Of a stretch of DNA of 9,437 bases, positions 7,101 to 9,437 are shown one piece after another. A model generated the notes under the pieces. It made no database searches. It was not told where the DNA came from and saw only the letters and a list, made by a program, of their open reading frames with translations. The position numbers and the translations under genes were made by a program. The stretch's first letter is position 1. Every line of letters starts with the position of its first letter. This DNA comes from Bacillota bacterium (GTDB taxonomy: Bacteria > Bacillota_C > Negativicutes > JAEYSJ01). The stretch is from positions 1 through 9,437 of the forward strand of contig JAEYSJ010000193.1 in assembly GCA_023434855.1 (NCBI GenBank), in the 5' to 3' direction.

Positions 7101-9437
7101 GGCACAGATTTGGCTGTTCTTCGAGGACTATGTTACAGAAGCGGAGCATTGGCTGCCGCCTGACAACGTTCAACTGGAGCCGCCCAACGGGATTGCCCAC
7201 CGCACTTCCCCCACCAACATCGGGCTTTACCTCACCTGTGTGCTGGCCGCAAGGGATTTGGGGTTTATCGATACTCCTGCTTTGATTGAGCGTTTGGAGC
7301 GCACCATCAGTACAGTGGAGTACCTGGATAAATGGCAAGGCCATCTTTACAACTGGTATGACACGGTCACCCTTAAGCCGCTGCCGCCGCTGTACGTGTC
7401 AACGGTAGATTCAGGTAACTTCGTCGGCTGCTTGCTGACTGTCAAAGAAGGGGTGGCAGAATGGTGCAGGTCGGACCGCGAAAGGTACGGACAGCCCGAT
7501 TCTGATCAAATTTGCGATAAGGCGGCAGAAGTTCCGGATGTTGCTTTTGCTCACGAATTAGCGCCTGCACTGAACGACGAAGCCGCAGGGAAAATAAAAA
7601 AACTACGCAACAATGTCCGGGAGGAATGGTTGTTACGCGGGCAAAATTTGATCAACCGATTAGAGGTGCTGATTAACGAGACAAACTTTGGCCCTCTTTA
7701 CGACCATAAGGCTAAATTATTCCACCTGGGCTACCATGCAGGATTGGGGAAATCTGATCCGATTTTGTATGACCTGCTGGCGTCAGAGGCAAGGGAGTCA
7801 AGTTTTATCGCCATTGCGCTGGGCCAGGTATCTGTAGCGCACTGGCATGCCCTCGGGCGGACAATGGTCAGGGTAGGGCGAAGGGTTACGCTGCTCTCCT
7901 GGTCCGGGACAATGTTTGAATATTTAATGCCCTGGCTCTTTATGCGTACCTATCGGAATACTATCTGGGACAGCACCTACCGTGCAGTGGTCCGGCGACA
8001 AATTCAATACGCACACCAGCGGGGAGTACCGTTTGGTATCTCGGAATCCGGCTACTATGCTTTTGATTATCAGATGAATTATCAATACAGAGCGTTTGGT
8101 GTTCCCGGTCTCGGATTCAAACGCGGTCTCGAACAAGATCTGGTTGTAGCGCCCTATGCGACTATTCTTGCCCTGCCTTTTGCGAAGCGTCAAGGACTGG
8201 AGGATTTACGCAAATTAGAAGAGCTTGGTGCCAGGGGGAAATATGGCTATTTTGAAGCCGTCGATTTCACCTCTGAGCGTTTGCCAAAGAATCAGACCAG
8301 CATTGTTATTCGCAGTTTTATGGCCCATCATCAGGGGATGAGCCTGCTCGCCCTCGCCAATCTGCTGGCGCCGCAAAAAATAATTGAGCGTTTTCATCGT
8401 GACAAGCGCGTGCAGGCGGCGGAACTGCTGCTGCAAGAGCGTATTCCCGCGCGGCCGAGAATTATTAAGCATCCGGCTTTGGCACGCATACGTGCCTCTT
8501 ATGTGAGACCGGCAACATCTGTCGCCTTGCGCGAATATTGCAATGTGGATACGCCTGCACCTGAAGTGTGTGTCCTGTCAAATGGCACATTCATGACCGT
8601 TGTAACCAACAGCGGCAGCGGACTCGGCCGGTACGAAGGTATTGCCGTTTCGCGCTGGCGGGAGGATCCGGTATTGGATAATCAGGGGAGTTACATGTAT
8701 ATTCGGGATGTTACCCGGGACGCAGTATGGTCACCGGCGTTTCAGCCGTGCCGTGTGGCATCTGCCGAACAACGGGTACAATTCGCCCTTGATAGAGCTA
8801 CCTTTATGCGCGTGGACGGGCACATACAGACAAGCCTTGAAATCTGTGTGTCACCGGAATGGAATGCGGAAGTCAGGCGACTGACGCTTACAAATGCCGG
8901 AGATGAAGCACGGATCATAGAAGTAACTACGTTTCTTGAACTGGCCCTGGCACCTCCCATGGCTGATGATGCGCACCCGGCGTTCAGCAAATTGTTTATT
9001 AAAACAGCATATTCGGAAGATGCCCAATGCCTGCTGGCCCGGCGCCGGCCCCGGCGGAAAGACGAAAAGCCCTTGTGGGCGGCGCATTCGCTGCTATCCG
9101 CAGGCCAAACCCTGGGGCCGGTAGAATACGAGACAAACCGGGCCGGCTTTATTGGCCGGGGTCATACACTTGCCCTGCCGCAGGGAATCCGTTCCCGCTT
9201 GCGTGGAACGGTAGGCTCTGTGGCAGACCCCGCCTTTGTCATGCGAAGGAGGGTGAACATTGAGCCTGGTGAACAAGCACAGTTTTTTGCTGTTACTGCG
9301 GTGGCAGACACGAAGGAAGAAGCGCTGGACATTATCAGTCGCTTTTCGGGGGACCTGGCGGTGGAACGAACATTTCAACTGGCCTGGAACCGCAGTCAAA
9401 TCGAACTCCGGCATTCGCATCTGACAGCCGCGGAGGC
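4129..9437 (+). CDS. ndvB: Cyclic beta-1,2-glucan synthase (ChvB/NdvB/Cgs type), 3' end outside window
   Basis: An inner-membrane enzyme that polymerises UDP-glucose into beta-1,2-glucan and closes it into a ring. 1769 codons are open to the window edge; family members run near 2800. ATG 4129 follows a GGGGGG site, with in-frame TAA at 4111. Residues 1-398 are a soluble helical N-domain. Membrane helices lie near 402-422, 430-455, 811-828, 830-848, 928-946 and 950-967. GT84 spans about 478-800 with D618-A-D620 (DxD), SHD732LLEG and R763-T-H-R766-W767 (RxxRW), all catalytic motifs kept. Residues 1027-1404 are the glycoamylase-like (PF10091, GH189-type) domain, with LSWSGTMFEYLMP, SESGYYAFDYQMNYQY and FMAHHQGM; known work assigns ring closure by transglycosylation to this domain. 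From 1480 (LSNGTFMTVVTNSGSG, then SRWREDP) the GH94 phosphorylase begins; its catalytic part is not visible. No frameshift was seen. The gene is GC-richer than its neighbours. Confidence 0.93.
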   Translation, partial: MILNTEQLRQKAHELALTHDPYVRHWPSNRMWREFYADVNKLRAFIRFLRDSNTSCSQPAEEWLLDHAEFIEEQVLVIRQQLSGTFLQNLPNLRRTGKKRILSACADYIAHVDGNLEENSLISYLNFYQEVSVLTIAEAWAVPLILRIALIRQLAEVMELVRERREVCTSVEKLLARIENSKLNPEVLKAVLEEADQDVPLSGAAVVYLSRRLREWADDAETVREWLMCKVENGTDSLDQIVSYEYQLQAAYQVSAGNLIGSLRKLSRLDWNEPFEQICIVEHTLRGESAGMYPFLDFSSHDVLRKRVEQLAGRLRVPENLVAQQAVDLAAKEYEQACALQAKTGDTAGDPAKTKELPHQVFAAYYLLEAGGVKRLWQALKICGSPRYSPETEIVCRATGTYFTVLTGLFAVALFGFAGWIATGTSFTIAQWVTVLLVLSLPASEWAITALHWLIECARKPRPLLRYDFSRGIPFEATTMVVIPVIWSTAKEVQELANRLELHYLANRDANIHFALLGDFADADAEKLPADAAVLAAAQASIEALNRTYSRPGGNTFHLFQRRRLWNSSEGVWMGWERKRGKLVEFVELLKGRSDTTYDHVVGERMVLPRIRYIITLDADTQLPLGSAQRMIGTMHLPYNRPQLNSTRTRVIAGYGVLQPRVGISHSAALRSRFAYLWSAEPGIDPYVFAASDPYQDGLGQGIFTGKGIFDVDAFAAVLCERIPENRVLSHDLLEGGFLRAGLLSDIELIDEHPFTFSAYQMRTHRWVRGDWQLIPWLFRHVRDRRGTPLPVDLSSLSRWQMIDNLRRSLLPPAQFAILLLGLTILPGSSGRWLTLVFTTLFLPLLRQLAAIRWTIWRPRSLLRTAGQVLVNVMTLPFQSVLLLDAIIRTIYRVFVSKRHLLAWVSAAEVERRNRGGQYPALLGMYRGYALVILFALATAVNAVAAFRWTGGALCTLWAIAPLAVRWLNRPVHQPEGPFAAPEKEELRKLSAQIWLFFEDYVTEAEHWLPPDNVQLEPPNGIAHRTSPTNIGLYLTCVLAARDLGFIDTPALIERLERTISTVEYLDKWQGHLYNWYDTVTLKPLPPLYVSTVDSGNFVGCLLTVKEGVAEWCRSDRERYGQPDSDQICDKAAEVPDVAFAHELAPALNDEAAGKIKKLRNNVREEWLLRGQNLINRLEVLINETNFGPLYDHKAKLFHLGYHAGLGKSDPILYDLLASEARESSFIAIALGQVSVAHWHALGRTMVRVGRRVTLLSWSGTMFEYLMPWLFMRTYRNTIWDSTYRAVVRRQIQYAHQRGVPFGISESGYYAFDYQMNYQYRAFGVPGLGFKRGLEQDLVVAPYATILALPFAKRQGLEDLRKLEELGARGKYGYFEAVDFTSERLPKNQTSIVIRSFMAHHQGMSLLALANLLAPQKIIERFHRDKRVQAAELLLQERIPARPRIIKHPALARIRASYVRPATSVALREYCNVDTPAPEVCVLSNGTFMTVVTNSGSGLGRYEGIAVSRWREDPVLDNQGSYMYIRDVTRDAVWSPAFQPCRVASAEQRVQFALDRATFMRVDGHIQTSLEICVSPEWNAEVRRLTLTNAGDEARIIEVTTFLELALAPPMADDAHPAFSKLFIKTAYSEDAQCLLARRRPRRKDEKPLWAAHSLLSAGQTLGPVEYETNRAGFIGRGHTLALPQGIRSRLRGTVGSVADPAFVMRRRVNIEPGEQAQFFAVTAVADTKEEALDIISRFSGDLAVERTFQLAWNRSQIELRHSHLTAAE

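Noticed and set aside
4235..9420. Many 60-108-codon frames on both strands inside the glucan synthase gene
   Set aside because: They lie within one uninterrupted, clearly homologous coding frame, lack ribosome sites and have low-sense Arg/Pro/Cys-rich translations.

Overview
The window looks like a chromosomal piece of a didermic Firmicute, most likely a Negativicute of the Sporomusa/Pelosinus kind. This is an inference from gene content. An AIDA-type autotransporter with an outer-membrane barrel (needs a Gram-negative envelope) sits beside Firmicute-style features: strong AGGAGG-type ribosome binding sites, AT-rich spacers, a PocR-domain chemoreceptor and a tiny Gly-rich one-helix protein. 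No RNA gene, IS element, CRISPR array or tRNA was seen.

Layout: (1) 1-1653, + strand, the C-terminal part of an autotransporter adhesin (repeat passenger, linker helix, barrel ending in Phe), closed by a perfect 19-bp hairpin. (2) 1869-2135, - strand, a small unrecognised protein convergent with it. (3) 2387-2505, a leader RNA that reads as a c-di-GMP-I (GEMM-I) riboswitch. One strand of its aptamer is shared with an intrinsic terminator, so ligand binding should allow read-through into (4) 2568-3665, a soluble PocR/MCP-type receptor, followed by a bidirectional terminator. (5) 3752-3862, - strand, a 36-residue Gly-rich membrane peptide with a textbook Shine-Dalgarno site. (6) 3958-4128, a candidate promoter followed at once by a terminator-like hairpin. 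(7) 4129 to the window edge, + strand, 1769 codons of a cyclic beta-1,2-glucan synthase (ChvB/NdvB/Cgs type). It holds the N-terminal domain, GT84 transferase with six membrane segments, the glycoamylase-like (GH189-type) domain and the start of the GH94 phosphorylase, whose C-terminal part lies outside.

The genes do not form one operon. The + strand units each have their own leader and terminator, and the two small - strand genes sit between them. The shared theme is the cell surface and behaviour: an adhesin, a c-di-GMP-gated chemoreceptor and a periplasmic/exported glucan synthase. The riboswitch is the best-supported regulatory system in the window; direct links between the other genes are not shown by the sequence. 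The synthase gene is visibly richer in G+C than the chemoreceptor gene and spacers.
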